From Cyanidium caldarium (taxonomy: Eukaryota; Rhodophyta; Bangiophyceae; Cyanidiales; Cyanidiaceae): a stretch of DNA of 64,000 nt. This document shows, piece after piece, positions 35,798 to 45,633 of this stretch. The DNA is taken from the NCBI GenBank assembly GCA_026184775.1, contig JANCYW010000013.1, positions 231,001-295,000 of the forward strand, written 5' to 3'. The position numbers were made by a program, and so were the translations under genes. Below the pieces are notes generated by a model, which saw only the letters and a program-made list of their open reading frames with translations, ran no database searches and was not told the DNA's origin. How positions within the stretch are numbered: position 1 is the first letter of the stretch; every line of letters starts with the position of its first letter.

Positions 35798-38700
35798 TTA
35801 GTCCAGGTACCCCAACGCGCGCTTGTATTCGGCCTCTTCGCGCCAAGTAAGTCGGTCCTGCACCCAGTTGCCGCTGGAGGAGCGACGACGACGACGCTGA
35901 CGGTGCGGGTGTCGAACGGCATCGGTTGCGGTCGATGCCGCGAGTGCCGTCGGCTTGGTCGCCGAGGGATGCGTCGATGAGGCGCCAGCATCGCCGTCGC
36001 CGAACACCGCCTCCAAGTCGCAGGTGAAGACGCGCGGGAAGATATCGTCGGGATCGACCGGTGCCTGCTTCCACAGCGCCTCGTGCAGGGCGTACGGCCG
36101 TGCCCATTCGGGGATGCGGGCGGTTTTGGCCGAGGCGCGGGCGGCGGCATCCCCACCGCCATGGTCCGGCGCGTCATCCTCGTCGTCGTCGTCCTCGTCG
36201 GACAGACTGCGGCGCTCGACGGGGATGGGATAGTCCCGGACGGAAGATGCGCCCGGTTGCGTGGCCGGTTGGACGCTCTTTTCGGGTGCGGCGTGCCGTT
36301 GTCGATGGCGTTCGTCCTCGTGCAGCAGACGCTGCTGATGCTCCCAGATGCGCCGGCGCTTCTCCTCCCGATGGCGGGCAGCGGCAGCGGCATCCTCGGC
36401 GGCGGAGGCGGAGTTCTCGGCGCCGCCGGCCGGAGCGGTCGGCGCCGGCGTCCGCGCCTTGGTCGGCGAGCGCTGCACGCTGACGTTCAGCGCCGCCCGG
36501 GATGTGTCCAGCGACTCGTTGGCGTACACCTGATTGCGAATATCGCGCAGCGGCTGCGTGACCGACGCATTGCCGGGCAGCGGCGTACGCGGTCGGCGGG
36601 AGCGCGATTTGTTGGGCGACGGCGAGCGGCCGCTCCACGCCGCCTCGGGCGGTCGCGTCGCTGCCGGCTGGCCGGTGCTCGGTGGTGGCGGCGGTGCTGC
36701 CGCCGTCGATGTCGTCGGCATGGCGGCGCGCTTCGCCCGCAACCGCTCGATTTGACTGCGCAACGCCTCGGTGCGCGCCAACTTGCTCTCTTGCCGCACC
36801 GAGCTGCTGCCGCCACGCACTGGCTCGACGCGCGTGTCGTCCGGGCGCGCGGCTGTCGCTGCCGCGGCCGGTGGCGAATGCGCCTGGCCGTCGTTCGATG
36901 GTCGGTGACGAGGTGGCACCGTCGGTGTCGATGCGACCGGCGGTGACGGATGTGTTGCCTCCTTGGTCGGAGACACCGGCTGCGCCCCGGTCGTCGACGA
37001 GTCGGGAGGTTGAGGTGGTGACGCTTCCGCCGCCCCCGTCATGGAAGTGTCGTGTGCACGCATTGCGGGCCTCAGTCTGGTCATTGGCGCGTCGCCGCTG
37101 GTGATGCGCGACAACTCCACGTGCTTCGGCCGCGCAACCGTGGAGGATCTGCGCTCCTGGCGGTCGACGACGGCGTCGGGAGAGAGCACGGACAACTTGG
37201 AGTCGTCCGGCGCCGTGGGGTGCGTCGGGGATGGCGCGGGTGGCGCATCGGCGGCCGTGGCGATGGGTGTTGACGGCGGGGCCGTCGGTTGCGGTGAAAC
37301 GGGCACCTGCCGTTGCGGTGATGGCGGTGAAGCTGCTCGCGCATCGGCGGCCGTGGCGATGGGTGTTGACGGCGGGGCCGTCGGTTGCGGTGAAACGGGC
37401 ACCTGCCGCTGCGGTGACGCCCGCTCGGATGTGACACTCTCCACAGCAGCCTCATCGTTCCTCGGAAGGGCATCCCCGTCGCGTGGTGTTGGCGCTGGCG
37501 TTGGCGATCGCCGGTCGGATATCGCGGACGGCTCGACCTCCACAACACAGGCTGTTGGCTGCACGCCTTCCGCACCGCCCTCGTCGGCCGCCACATCTGG
37601 CCTCGGCGGCAACTCCGTCTCCCGCCTGGGAGTCGCGGCCGCATTCATAACGGAGTTGCGCGGCGACGTCTTCGCCACGGACGCGGCTCGGACCGGCGCC
37701 TTGCGGTTGAACAGGCGAATGGTGGGCCTGCCGCCAGCACCGTCAGATGACGTCGCCTCGGCGCTCGCTTGTGTGGTGACTCGGCCGTCCCGGCCGACCG
37801 CAAAAGTCGGCAAGCGTGCGCTGGCGGCGACGATGCGTACGCTCTGTGACCGGCGCGCGCCGCTGCCGCTTGTGGTTATAATCGGAGCAGGTACAGCGGG
37901 TATGTCGGCGGCGGCGTTGGCCGCAGTCTGCGCCCTGTTCGTGACGGGTGCCTCCTCGACCGCGCCCCTTTGCGCATCTGGCGACTCGGGCGTCTTCGGC
38001 GGTTGTGCAGCCGGTGACGGCTCTGGCACCGGAGACGAATTCGCAGCAGCATACGGTGCCGGAGTTTCCACAACCTCCGGAGCGGTCGTTGTCGCCGGCG
38101 CGTCGGCAACTCCGCTGGCGCTCCCCTGGTCACCAGATCCAGACACACGAGCGTCTGACACCTCCTCGGCTTGCTCGGGCTCTCTGACGCTCGCGAGCCT
38201 CGTCTCGGTTGGCGATGCGTGCCCCTCCGACGTCGCGTCGTCGTTCGCATCGGCAAACACCGGCGTGTTGCTGTCGCGCGCGCACATCCACGCATCGCTA
38301 TGATGCGAGGAGGACGGCATCGGCAGCATGACGAACGAGTCCTCAGGCGAAGCCGCATCGCCCAGTGCCGCGACCGGAGATGCGACTCGTGAGCCACCCG
38401 TTGGCGTCGGCGCCTGCCAATGTCTTGCGCTCGGCGAAGATCGCATTGCCGGGCTAGGGGCATCGCATATCTCGACTGGAGGCGCATCCACCGGCTCGGA
38501 GCTCGTAGGGGGCGGTGTCGCCGGAGGCGGACTCCCTAGCGAGCGCAACTCTGTTTCAGCCGATGGCGGTGGCGATTCGCCCGGTGTTGCGTCCGCCTCT
38601 CTGTCCATCGGCGGCTCCACGACTGCTTCCGGTGGCGGCGGCGGTTTCTCTGGCGATGTGCTGACGCGTGTCGCGGTATCGCTCACATCCACGTTCGGTG

Positions 38701-40825
38701 CCGCTTCCGACAATCCCTTCCCGCACTCCCTCCGTTTCTCCGCGCAGTGGCAACAGAACCAGTCGCCGCTCGGCACGCGCTCCAGCCGGGGCTCACAGCA
38801 GTACGTGTGCCACGAGTCTTCGCATCCGTCGCACAGCAGCAACACCTCGGCGTCGTGGCCCTCGCGACAGCGCCGACAATACGTCTCGTACTTGGTGGGC
38901 GTGCGGCCCTCAGCGATGGCACGAGAATACGGCGATAAGACGTCGATGGGCGCGACGGGGGACGGCTGCGACTGCCCCGATGCCTGCGTCGGCCGGGCAG
39001 CGGGTGCGTCCCGCCGGCTGCGGCGTGGAGCGGTGTGTCCCGCTTTGGGCACCGCCGCGGAATCATCGGTCGAAGCGTTCGCGACTGCCTCGGCAGGGGG
39101 ATCACTGCCCTCTTTCTTGGCGCTGCGAGTTGTCACTGGGCCGTCTCGTGAGGTATTCACCTCCGCAACGGCGGCTGTCGCAACGTCAGCACTGGTCCTC
39201 TGCGACCGTGTCGATCGAGGTCGCTCGGGTCGAGTCGCGTCAGCACTGCCCGCCTCGACTGTGGCCCTTCGACGACCACGTCTCTGGGGGGCGTTTGGCG
39301 CAGACACGTTCACCTGTTCTGGTGCAGCTGCCGGTGGCACACATCGTTGGCAGAACCAGTCGCCCTCGGGCACCGCATCCAGTGGCGGACGACAGCAGTA
39401 CGTGTGGAAGCAGTCATCGCACCGGTCGCACAGCAGCATTAGGTGCCCGTTGTCGGTGCCGCGACATTGTCGACAATAGGTCTCGTATTTGGTGGGGGTG
39501 CGGCCTTCCGCCTTGGCGCGGGAGAAGGGCGAGAGTCCATCCAGCGCGGGCGCTGTGGGCGCCGTCTCCTCCCGCCCCTCACGCGTCGCAGCGCCGCTGG
39601 CGTCTCGGCTGTCGTGGCGTCTCCGAACTGTGCGCTTCTCCACGCTACGCTCTCGGGCGCGCGACATGTGTCCGGCGCGGCGTTTGTGGGTTGTTCGCAC
39701 CGGTCGCGGTTGCGGCGCGCCGGGGCCAACAGAGTCGACGCTCGTATCCGGTGGTGCAGCGGCCGTTTTCATCGGCTGTGCGCCGCTCATGCGGCTCAGG
39801 CGGCGGCTGCGCACCGGCATGAGCGACGGCCTGCCGGGCCCGCTCCCGGCGCCATCGAAATCGTACGCCGAGCTGACGTCTGCATTCGCCGCCGCCGCCG
39901 CCGCCGCCACTGTCGCCAGCTCTGGGGCCTTTTGCGTATCCATCGCCTCGGATGTCTCGCTGGAGGCGTCGCCCACCAGTGCTCGCTTACGCTCGCCCAG
40001 CGCGGTGATGCGCCGGCGTCGCCTGGCCCGCGCACTCAACATCAGACTCCTGCGGGTGGCGCTCGGCGGTCGTACCAGACCCAGCACCGAGTCGCGCAAG
40101 CTATGATGTCGCGTCAGGCGGGACGGCTGCGATCGCCCGTGACGCTCCGAGGACGCCGAGGCACCCGCATCCGATGCCGTCTCGGCGCTGTACGCTTCCT
40201 CCTGTCGTCGCCAGTGTTCCCGCATCAGACTGGATACCGAAGGATCCGCCTGGTGTACCACTTCGTTCATCGAGGCTGCCTCCGTAAAACCGTCGTCCTC
40301 GTCCAGCGGCCGCGGTCGCGCCTCCCGGTGCCGCTGCGCCGTCCGCTCAGCCGCCTCCTGCAGCCACCGCGCATGAGCCGCATACTCACCGTCCAGCTGT
40401 CGCAGATGCCCCTCCGCGGCTCGCCGTATGGCCTGAATCGCCTCCACGACCGTGCGCCGTCGCGCGGCATCCGCCTCGCCCATTCCGCGTTCAACACCCC
40501 TTCGGGCGCGACACTCTCGGTACGATCCGGTGTGCCGCACCCAATTATCCCTCAGCGCCCCTGTGATCTCCTCCTCGACCAGCACGGGCGCATACTGCCA
40601 CCGTCGCGCCCTCCCAGCGCCAGGTCTCCGGCCTCCTCGGTGACGATAGCGCTCGGTCGATTTCAAAAACGAGCGATCGCGCCGGATCGCGTTGAGGGAA
40701 TCGCGGAGACGCGTGTGCGCGCCGGGTCGAGGAGCCCCTCGAGCGAGCCGCATCGAAGAGAACGAAGAGGGAATAGGACCCAGTCTGTGCGTGAGAGGGG
40801 ACGTTTCACGAATTTCACGCAACAT
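35798..40825 (-). CDS. INCENP: INCENP homologue with two PHD fingers
   Basis: A 1675-residue, mostly disordered protein. The C-terminus matches the INCENP IN-box that binds and activates Aurora B: IPEWARPYALHEALW at about residue 1570, then DPDDIF and CDLEAVFG, and a TSS-like motif RRSSSGNW near 1647, which in INCENP is phosphorylated by Aurora. Two C4HC3 PHD fingers lie at about 449-495 and 647-693, each preceded by LSP(F/Y)SRA.AEGRTPTKYETYC. The N-terminal 200 residues are helical and charged and could be the survivin/borealin-binding part, but no CEN box is obvious. A 32-residue tandem duplication lies near 1135-1195. INCENP with PHD fingers is not a layout I know. The start may instead be the ATG at 40753, because 40823-40826 is shared with the divergent gene. 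Confidence 0.8.
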   Translation of the reverse strand: MLREIRETSPLTHRLGPIPSSFSSMRLARGAPRPGAHTRLRDSLNAIRRDRSFLKSTERYRHRGGRRPGAGRARRWQYAPVLVEEEITGALRDNWVRHTGSYRECRARRGVERGMGEADAARRRTVVEAIQAIRRAAEGHLRQLDGEYAAHARWLQEAAERTAQRHREARPRPLDEDDGFTEAASMNEVVHQADPSVSSLMREHWRRQEEAYSAETASDAGASASSERHGRSQPSRLTRHHSLRDSVLGLVRPPSATRRSLMLSARARRRRRITALGERKRALVGDASSETSEAMDTQKAPELATVAAAAAAANADVSSAYDFDGAGSGPGRPSLMPVRSRRLSRMSGAQPMKTAAAPPDTSVDSVGPGAPQPRPVRTTHKRRAGHMSRARERSVEKRTVRRRHDSRDASGAATREGREETAPTAPALDGLSPFSRAKAEGRTPTKYETYCRQCRGTDNGHLMLLCDRCDDCFHTYCCRPPLDAVPEGDWFCQRCVPPAAAPEQVNVSAPNAPQRRGRRRATVEAGSADATRPERPRSTRSQRTSADVATAAVAEVNTSRDGPVTTRSAKKEGSDPPAEAVANASTDDSAAVPKAGHTAPRRSRRDAPAARPTQASGQSQPSPVAPIDVLSPYSRAIAEGRTPTKYETYCRRCREGHDAEVLLLCDGCEDSWHTYCCEPRLERVPSGDWFCCHCAEKRRECGKGLSEAAPNVDVSDTATRVSTSPEKPPPPPEAVVEPPMDREADATPGESPPPSAETELRSLGSPPPATPPPTSSEPVDAPPVEICDAPSPAMRSSPSARHWQAPTPTGGSRVASPVAALGDAASPEDSFVMLPMPSSSHHSDAWMCARDSNTPVFADANDDATSEGHASPTETRLASVREPEQAEEVSDARVSGSGDQGSASGVADAPATTTAPEVVETPAPYAAANSSPVPEPSPAAQPPKTPESPDAQRGAVEEAPVTNRAQTAANAAADIPAVPAPIITTSGSGARRSQSVRIVAASARLPTFAVGRDGRVTTQASAEATSSDGAGGRPTIRLFNRKAPVRAASVAKTSPRNSVMNAAATPRRETELPPRPDVAADEGGAEGVQPTACVVEVEPSAISDRRSPTPAPTPRDGDALPRNDEAAVESVTSERASPQRQVPVSPQPTAPPSTPIATAADARAASPPSPQRQVPVSPQPTAPPSTPIATAADAPPAPSPTHPTAPDDSKLSVLSPDAVVDRQERRSSTVARPKHVELSRITSGDAPMTRLRPAMRAHDTSMTGAAEASPPQPPDSSTTGAQPVSPTKEATHPSPPVASTPTVPPRHRPSNDGQAHSPPAAAATAARPDDTRVEPVRGGSSSVRQESKLARTEALRSQIERLRAKRAAMPTTSTAAAPPPPPSTGQPAATRPPEAAWSGRSPSPNKSRSRRPRTPLPGNASVTQPLRDIRNQVYANESLDTSRAALNVSVQRSPTKARTPAPTAPAGGAENSASAAEDAAAAARHREEKRRRIWEHQQRLLHEDERHRQRHAAPEKSVQPATQPGASSVRDYPIPVERRSLSDEDDDDEDDAPDHGGGDAAARASAKTARIPEWARPYALHEALWKQAPVDPDDIFPRVFTCDLEAVFGDGDAGASSTHPSATKPTALAASTATDAVRHPHRQRRRRRSSSGNWVQDRLTWREEAEYKRALGYLD
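37245..37417. repeat. 96-bp tandem duplication in the INCENP gene
   Basis: Two copies, at 37245-37340 and 37341-37417 (the second partial), are almost identical for the first ~77 bases with one mismatch. They encode two copies of a proline-rich segment reading SPQRQVPVSPQPTAPPSTP. Confidence 0.93.
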
Positions 40826-41399
40826 GGAGGAGGATACGCCACCGAACAGCGTAGGGGAGTTGGAAAATCACTGTGCAGCCCGTGCCGAATTTTTGCAAAA
40901 GGTGCACGCAATGTCGCCCGACGAGGTGCAGGCGCTGGTGGAGGCGGCCGCCGCAACACGTGAGGAGGCCGATGGGAAACTGCCTCGGGAAATTCTCATC
41001 GAAGGCGGGGATGACGTGCGGTTTGTGGATGTGGCCACGGTGGAGGAGCTGGAGGGCACGACCGGGTCGTCTGAGGACGACGCGGCGGAGGACGAATCGC
41101 TCGGCGGCGACGATGACGAGGCGGCGCGGCAGTGGCGAACAGCGGCTCTGGCCGAGGCCGAGGCGACCATCGGTGTGTCTGATTTGCTGGCGTGGGCACG
41201 CGATCAAGCACTGGGGGTGTATGCGCGGGTGTGGCTGGCGCGATACCTTCGGCGTCAGGGCCGACTGCCCTCACCGGAGGAGCTGCAGCAAGCTCGCGAG
41301 GCGGATGCTGCAGACCGCTATCCGCGCGGCACTTTCGATGCGGATGCAGATGATACGACGCCCGACCCGCTGGTGCATGCGTTGCTCATCGACGGGTGA
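40824..41399 (+). CDS. Unknown acidic protein
   Basis: A 191-residue protein that I do not recognise. The N-terminal third is helical (HAMSPDEVQALVEAAAATRE), followed by a strongly acidic stretch near 80-105 (SSEDDAAEDESLGGDDDEAA). A helical segment at about 115-150 ends in YLRRQGRLPSPEE. No membrane segment or known motif is seen. The ATG at 40824 shares the CATG at 40823-40826 with the start assigned to INCENP on the other strand; a second ATG at about residue 30 is possible. The gene converges on the CCT-domain gene. Confidence 0.55.
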   Translation: MEEDTPPNSVGELENHCAARAEFLQKVHAMSPDEVQALVEAAAATREEADGKLPREILIEGGDDVRFVDVATVEELEGTTGSSEDDAAEDESLGGDDDEAARQWRTAALAEAEATIGVSDLLAWARDQALGVYARVWLARYLRRQGRLPSPEELQQAREADAADRYPRGTFDADADDTTPDPLVHALLIDG

Positions 41400-41764
41400 C
41401 GCCCGAGGCGATCTGGCAGGGGCCCTCGCCGCGGAGTGAAGAATTACGCGATTTAGTTCATGTCATCGAAGCATAGGCTGCAGTTGTCATGTTGTCTGCC
41501 GGGCAGCGTTCGCATGCCCAGCGCGCATCGGCACATGGTGTCTGCTGCCGATCACACACGCCGTCGGTCCGTGTCGCACTCCCGGCCGCCCCACACAGGC
41601 CATGCGATGGCGGTGTGTGCGGCCGTTGCTGTTCCCGCGGTTTCCGCGTTCGCACACCCCGAGTCAGTAATAAAACGGATTCCGTTAATGCTGCACGCCG
41701 AGCGCGCCTCTCAGAAAGAGGATCCAGGCGATAGCCTTCCGCACGCGGGTTATCCGCGTCGCGC
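41400..41764. other. Convergent intergenic region
   Basis: About 365 bases between two converging genes, presumably 3' UTRs. It contains an AATAAA at about 41669 on the plus strand. No gene is supported. Confidence 0.4.
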
Positions 41765-42604
41765 TCAGTCTTGTCGCTTCACGAAGCGGCCACGCACTCG
41801 CGGCCGGTTGATGGCCAACCGTTTCCGACAGTCGTATCGGATGGTCTTTTCGAAACAGCGTCGCTTTTTCTTCTCGCGATAGCGCCATACGGCTTCCTCG
41901 CGCAGGCGCGCCCTCTCGCCCACCAGCTTTCCGGACGTTAACAACGCTGCGGCCTTGTCCAGTGTTAGCGCGCGGTCGCCGCTGCTGCTCTGCGAGCGTT
42001 CCGGGGTCACCGGCGAGTTGGAGCGGCCCGCCGAGCAGACGCCGCTGCGTGCCGCAGGCGTGTCGCTTCCGGCGCGGTCGGTGGTCAGCGACACCGGGAC
42101 GCTGCCAGCGCGCCTGTCCTCAGGCGGTTCATCGGCTGCCCCGGCGCGTGTGGAGATCGGCGCCAGATACGCGGCCGCATCGAAAAGCGGCGGTGAAAAG
42201 CCGTTCACTCCCAAAATCGCCGACGCCGAGTGGGTACGCTGCAGCAGTGCCTCTCGCCGGCGATCTGGCCAGCGCATCACCGACGGATGCGCGTCCATGC
42301 TCACCAGGCTGGCGCGACTGCCATGCGCTTGCAACCGCGACTCCCAATCGTACGCGGCCGGCAGCAGCGGCGGTGCCGTCGCCGCCTCACGCCCGTGCAT
42401 ATGCAGGGACGAGGTATCTGCCCCCACTGCGGACACTCGCGCAGAGTCGACCGCGCCCAGCACAGCGTCGCCGTGCAGCAGCGCATCGACGTCGCCCCAG
42501 TCGTCGTGGTCGGGGGGTTCGTCCATGCCTCCCAGAAACTCCCCCGACATAAGCGCCGCCGTCTCCAGTCCGGGCGGCATCAGCGCGTCCACGTCGTCGT
42601 CCAT
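41765..42604 (-). CDS. CCT-domain protein (CONSTANS/TOC1 type)
   Basis: A 279-residue nuclear regulator candidate. The last ~44 residues form a CCT motif: [20 protein letters not shown], then [23 protein letters not shown] motifs bind DNA and NF-Y subunits and are found in plant flowering and clock proteins and their algal relatives. The N-terminus is acidic ([12 protein letters not shown], then [17 protein letters not shown]) and could be an activation region; the centre is Ser-rich. No B-box or response-regulator domain is present, as in CMF-type proteins. The first ATG in frame is at 42604. Its target genes cannot be inferred. Confidence 0.85.
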   Translation of the reverse strand: MDDDVDALMPPGLETAALMSGEFLGGMDEPPDHDDWGDVDALLHGDAVLGAVDSARVSAVGADTSSLHMHGREAATAPPLLPAAYDWESRLQAHGSRASLVSMDAHPSVMRWPDRRREALLQRTHSASAILGVNGFSPPLFDAAAYLAPISTRAGAADEPPEDRRAGSVPVSLTTDRAGSDTPAARSGVCSAGRSNSPVTPERSQSSSGDRALTLDKAAALLTSGKLVGERARLREEAVWRYREKKKRRCFEKTIRYDCRKRLAINRPRVRGRFVKRQD

Positions 42605-43180
42605 GGAAGGTGAGGATGCGCGGCTGCCGTCGATGTACCGAGCCGTTACGGATGCGACGTACAACTTCCAAGGCACGCTACGTTTCCGTTATGTTCCACG
42701 GCGTCCCTCGTCCCGCCCACGCCGATTCCCAGTGCAGCGGCAACGAGTGCAGAGTCGATCACGTCCGCGTTCGATCCGCTGCGGTGATGCACCCGCGGCG
42801 TGATGGCGAATGGCCCGTGTGTCAGCCGACGAAGAATAGCAGGCACGCCTGCCATGGTGTCACGCGGTGGATGCTCGCACCGCTCGCCACGCCGATGCGC
42901 CTGAAGGTTACACTTTATTGGACACCTCTCGAAGGTTTGCCACCCGATCTCCGCGTTCCGCAGAACCCTAGAAGGATCTAGCCGATTGTGGAAGCCTATG
43001 GAACGTCGATGCGACCGAAGTTGCACGGACGCGATTTCACGTGAGCAAATCCGATTCCGCGCGGAACCGTTTGAGAGCTGCGCTGAACGTGCCCAGCGGG
43101 ACCATGCGGTAGCGTACGGCGTCACTTGCGCATTGTGGCGTACTTCTCCGTGTGCCGCATCGGTTCGCCATAGCGTCAAT
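42605..43180. promoter_or_regulatory. Divergent upstream region of the CCT and MFS genes
   Basis: About 576 bases between two divergent starts. An in-frame ATG at 42998 could extend the MFS gene by 61 residues. On the minus strand AATAAAGTGTAA occurs at about 42908-42919, but no minus-strand gene ends there. No other gene is seen. Confidence 0.4.
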
Positions 43181-44863
43181 ATGCTCGCCGTCGCTGCCCT
43201 TATTCAGCACGCTATCAAGCAACGGCGCGCTCGCAACGCCAAGTCCGCTGATGGTGCCGACTCGAACGGCGGCGTCAGCTCGGCCGACGAGAAGGGCGTG
43301 CCCGCGGTGCGCGGGTTCAACGAGACGCCCGAGCAGGTGCGCTGGAACACCCTGGCCATTTACGTGGCCGGGGCGGCGTTGGTGTTCGATTTCACGGCCA
43401 CGCTCATGTCCATCCAGGCGCTCTTTTACCTTCTACAAGCACCATCCCGCCTGTACGGCCTCACGTTTGCCGCATACGATATCACCCAGTTTCTGTTTTC
43501 GCCGGCCTACGGCTTGTGGGCGGACGCGTATGGCTTACGCTTGCCGCAGCTGACGGGCATTCTGGTCAACCAGCTGGGCAACATCCTGTACGCTTTTACG
43601 GTGCTCAGCAAAGAGTGGTATGTCATCCTCATCGCGCGCTTCATCAGCGGCGCGGGTGCGGCGGTGCTGTTCACCGGCCTGTTTTACCTGACGGGCACCA
43701 CCTCGTTCGAGCAGCGCTTCGCGCTCCTGTCGCGCTACCGTCTGATACAGAGCTTGGCCCGCTTCATCGGGCCGTTCCTCGCTTTCGCGTTCCTGGGCAT
43801 GCCGCTGCCGACGCCGCAGTCGAGCGCGGCGGTGCGCGTGTTCAACTTTTACACGATGCCCGCTTGGCTCACGGTTCTGGTGACGCTGACCGCCCTGGTG
43901 GTGGTGGCGTGGTGGTTTCGCGACCCGCCCGACTGGCACGAGCACCGTCTCGCGCTGATGGACGAGGCGCTGCGCCAGCGGGAGCTGCAGCTGGGCCAAC
44001 CGGTGGGCAGCAGCAAATATCGGCAGATGTCCCGCTGGCGCCAGCTGCTGGCGGTAGCGCCGCGCGGGACGCTGCGCACCATTTTGCTGCTGCAAGCGGC
44101 GATCCTGTTGATGACCAACATCATCATCTGGGCGACCTACAGCAATCTGTACGCGCAGGCTGTCGGCCACTTCCACCTGGTCGGCAGTCAGACCGACATT
44201 TGGAAGGTGTTCGCGCCGCTACCAGTCGGTGTGGGCGTCGCGACGCTCGTGCGTACCGTGGCATCGACCTCCTCGATACAAGCCCATGGCCCGGAGCGCG
44301 CCCTCACCGCCAGCGCCTTTTTGGCGCTCTTCATCTCGTACATGCTCGTCATACCGTACGACAGTACGATCGCCGCGCCCAATGCCTGGCGCTACTATGT
44401 GTCTACGGGCTTTCTCGGTTACACCGTGGTCACCGTGTACATCTCGTTGGAGGTCATTTTCTCCAAGTACATGACCCTGGGCGAGCGTCAGACCGGGCCG
44501 GTGCTCGGCCTGCTCTTCAGCCTCTACTCCATGGTGGGGGCGCTGGGGCGCGCGATCGGCCAGATCGTTGTCGGCTCGGTGACCCACATCGCCGATACCG
44601 TTGGCACCGGGGCGCTGTGTCAGCCGAGTATCGCCACCTCGACCTGTTGCCTGGCCGCAGATACATTCCGCACCAGCACCTGCGAACTGACCAGTGCGCG
44701 CGCCTTCTATGCGGTCTTTGCGGTGTTCACGTTCCTCACCGGTGTCGCCGCCGCCTGGATATTTTGGGACTACAACTACGAGCGCGTGCGGCAGGACTGT
44801 GAGGTGGTGGAAGCGGCACCGCCGGCGCCGTCAGAGGATCAGCTGCCCGAGACGATATACTGA
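43181..44863 (+). CDS. Major facilitator superfamily transporter
   Basis: A 560-residue membrane transporter with about 11-12 hydrophobic segments. The first begins near residue 60 (LAIYVAGAALVFDFTATLM) after a charged cytosolic N-terminus. SPAYGLWADAYGLR matches MFS motif A between segments 2 and 3. A hydrophilic loop at about 245-290 divides the two halves. A Cys-rich loop (CQPSIATSTCCLAADTFRTS) before the last segment may face the lumen. It resembles MFSD8/SPX-MFS-type carriers, but the substrate is unknown. I chose the ATG at 43181 because it gives a usual short N-terminus; 42998 is possible. Confidence 0.8.
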   Translation: MLAVAALIQHAIKQRRARNAKSADGADSNGGVSSADEKGVPAVRGFNETPEQVRWNTLAIYVAGAALVFDFTATLMSIQALFYLLQAPSRLYGLTFAAYDITQFLFSPAYGLWADAYGLRLPQLTGILVNQLGNILYAFTVLSKEWYVILIARFISGAGAAVLFTGLFYLTGTTSFEQRFALLSRYRLIQSLARFIGPFLAFAFLGMPLPTPQSSAAVRVFNFYTMPAWLTVLVTLTALVVVAWWFRDPPDWHEHRLALMDEALRQRELQLGQPVGSSKYRQMSRWRQLLAVAPRGTLRTILLLQAAILLMTNIIIWATYSNLYAQAVGHFHLVGSQTDIWKVFAPLPVGVGVATLVRTVASTSSIQAHGPERALTASAFLALFISYMLVIPYDSTIAAPNAWRYYVSTGFLGYTVVTVYISLEVIFSKYMTLGERQTGPVLGLLFSLYSMVGALGRAIGQIVVGSVTHIADTVGTGALCQPSIATSTCCLAADTFRTSTCELTSARAFYAVFAVFTFLTGVAAAWIFWDYNYERVRQDCEVVEAAPPAPSEDQLPETIY

Positions 44864-44991
44864 GGAGCGCCCATTCGGGTGGTTGAATCGAGAGGAAGAA
44901 AGACAGTGAGGAAAGCAGGTGACCAGGGCATTCAAAAGCGTTTGCGAAACCCCACGGTAAAGTGGCGTCTTCGCACAAGCATCGGCCGTCT

Positions 44992-45633
44992 CTACTTCTC
45001 CGACTTGTCCTCCCCTAAGCCCACTTCCCGTCGCGCCGCCTGCACCATCTCGGCGACGCGCGGCGGCATGGCCGTCGCCACCACACGGTTCCAGGCGTCT
45101 TCTACGGCCTCAGCGTGGCGCCGATCGTCCGTCTCATCCAGTCGCCCGGAGCGCCCGACGCGTCGCCAAACCGGTCGCAACGGTATCGGCTGCTGACCGC
45201 CGTGCGGATGGTGCTCGTCGGGGTAGACGTGCAACCGCTCCGCCATAATCCACTCTCGCGTCGGGTTTCGCGGCAACATACCGCGCACCGCGTGCTCCAC
45301 CACGCGCCCCGGCTGCCGCGCCAACAGGCTGTGCGCCAACTCCGACTTGAGCCCGCCCGGATAGCCGGTGTGGTGGCGATACAGCTTCTGCTGCAGCTTC
45401 TTTCCGGTCATGGCCACATGCCGCGCGTTCACCACCACCACGTGGTCGCCGGGCATCTCGTTCACGTGCGGCCAGGCGTACGGTTTGTGGCGGCCCATCA
45501 GGTAGGTGGCCACCTGCACCGCCATGCGCCCCAGCACCTGGTCGCGCGCATCCACCAGCCACCAGTGCCGGTCGAGCGACAACAGCTCCCGCACCGCTTG
45601 GAACCGTAGTCGATACAGCGATCCACCGCCCAT
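44992..45633 (-). CDS. MRPL13: Mitochondrial ribosomal protein uL13m
   Basis: A 213-residue large-subunit ribosomal protein. The uL13 signature is clear: WWLVDARDQVLGRMA, LMGRHKPYAWPHV, GDHVVVVNARHVAMTGKKL, HTGYPGGLK, AVRGMLPRNPTR and LHVYPDEHHPHGGQQP. The C-terminal ~50 residues are an organelle-type extension. An in-frame ATG at 45762 would add 43 residues rich in Pro, Ser and Arg that could be a presequence; the start at 45633 lacks a classical one. The family pattern fits mitochondrial uL13 best, though a plastid uL13 is possible. The gene converges with the MFS gene, 128 bases between stops. Confidence 0.85.
   Translation of the reverse strand: MGGGSLYRLRFQAVRELLSLDRHWWLVDARDQVLGRMAVQVATYLMGRHKPYAWPHVNEMPGDHVVVVNARHVAMTGKKLQQKLYRHHTGYPGGLKSELAHSLLARQPGRVVEHAVRGMLPRNPTREWIMAERLHVYPDEHHPHGGQQPIPLRPVWRRVGRSGRLDETDDRRHAEAVEDAWNRVVATAMPPRVAEMVQAARREVGLGEDKSEK

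Noticed and set aside
39443-40963. A 506-codon plus-strand frame antisense to the INCENP N-terminus
   Set aside because: Arg-rich and motif-free; it overlaps two better-supported genes.
42906-42920. AATAAAGTGTAA on the minus strand as a gene end
   Set aside because: No minus-strand gene ends there; the flanking gene on that side is on the plus strand.
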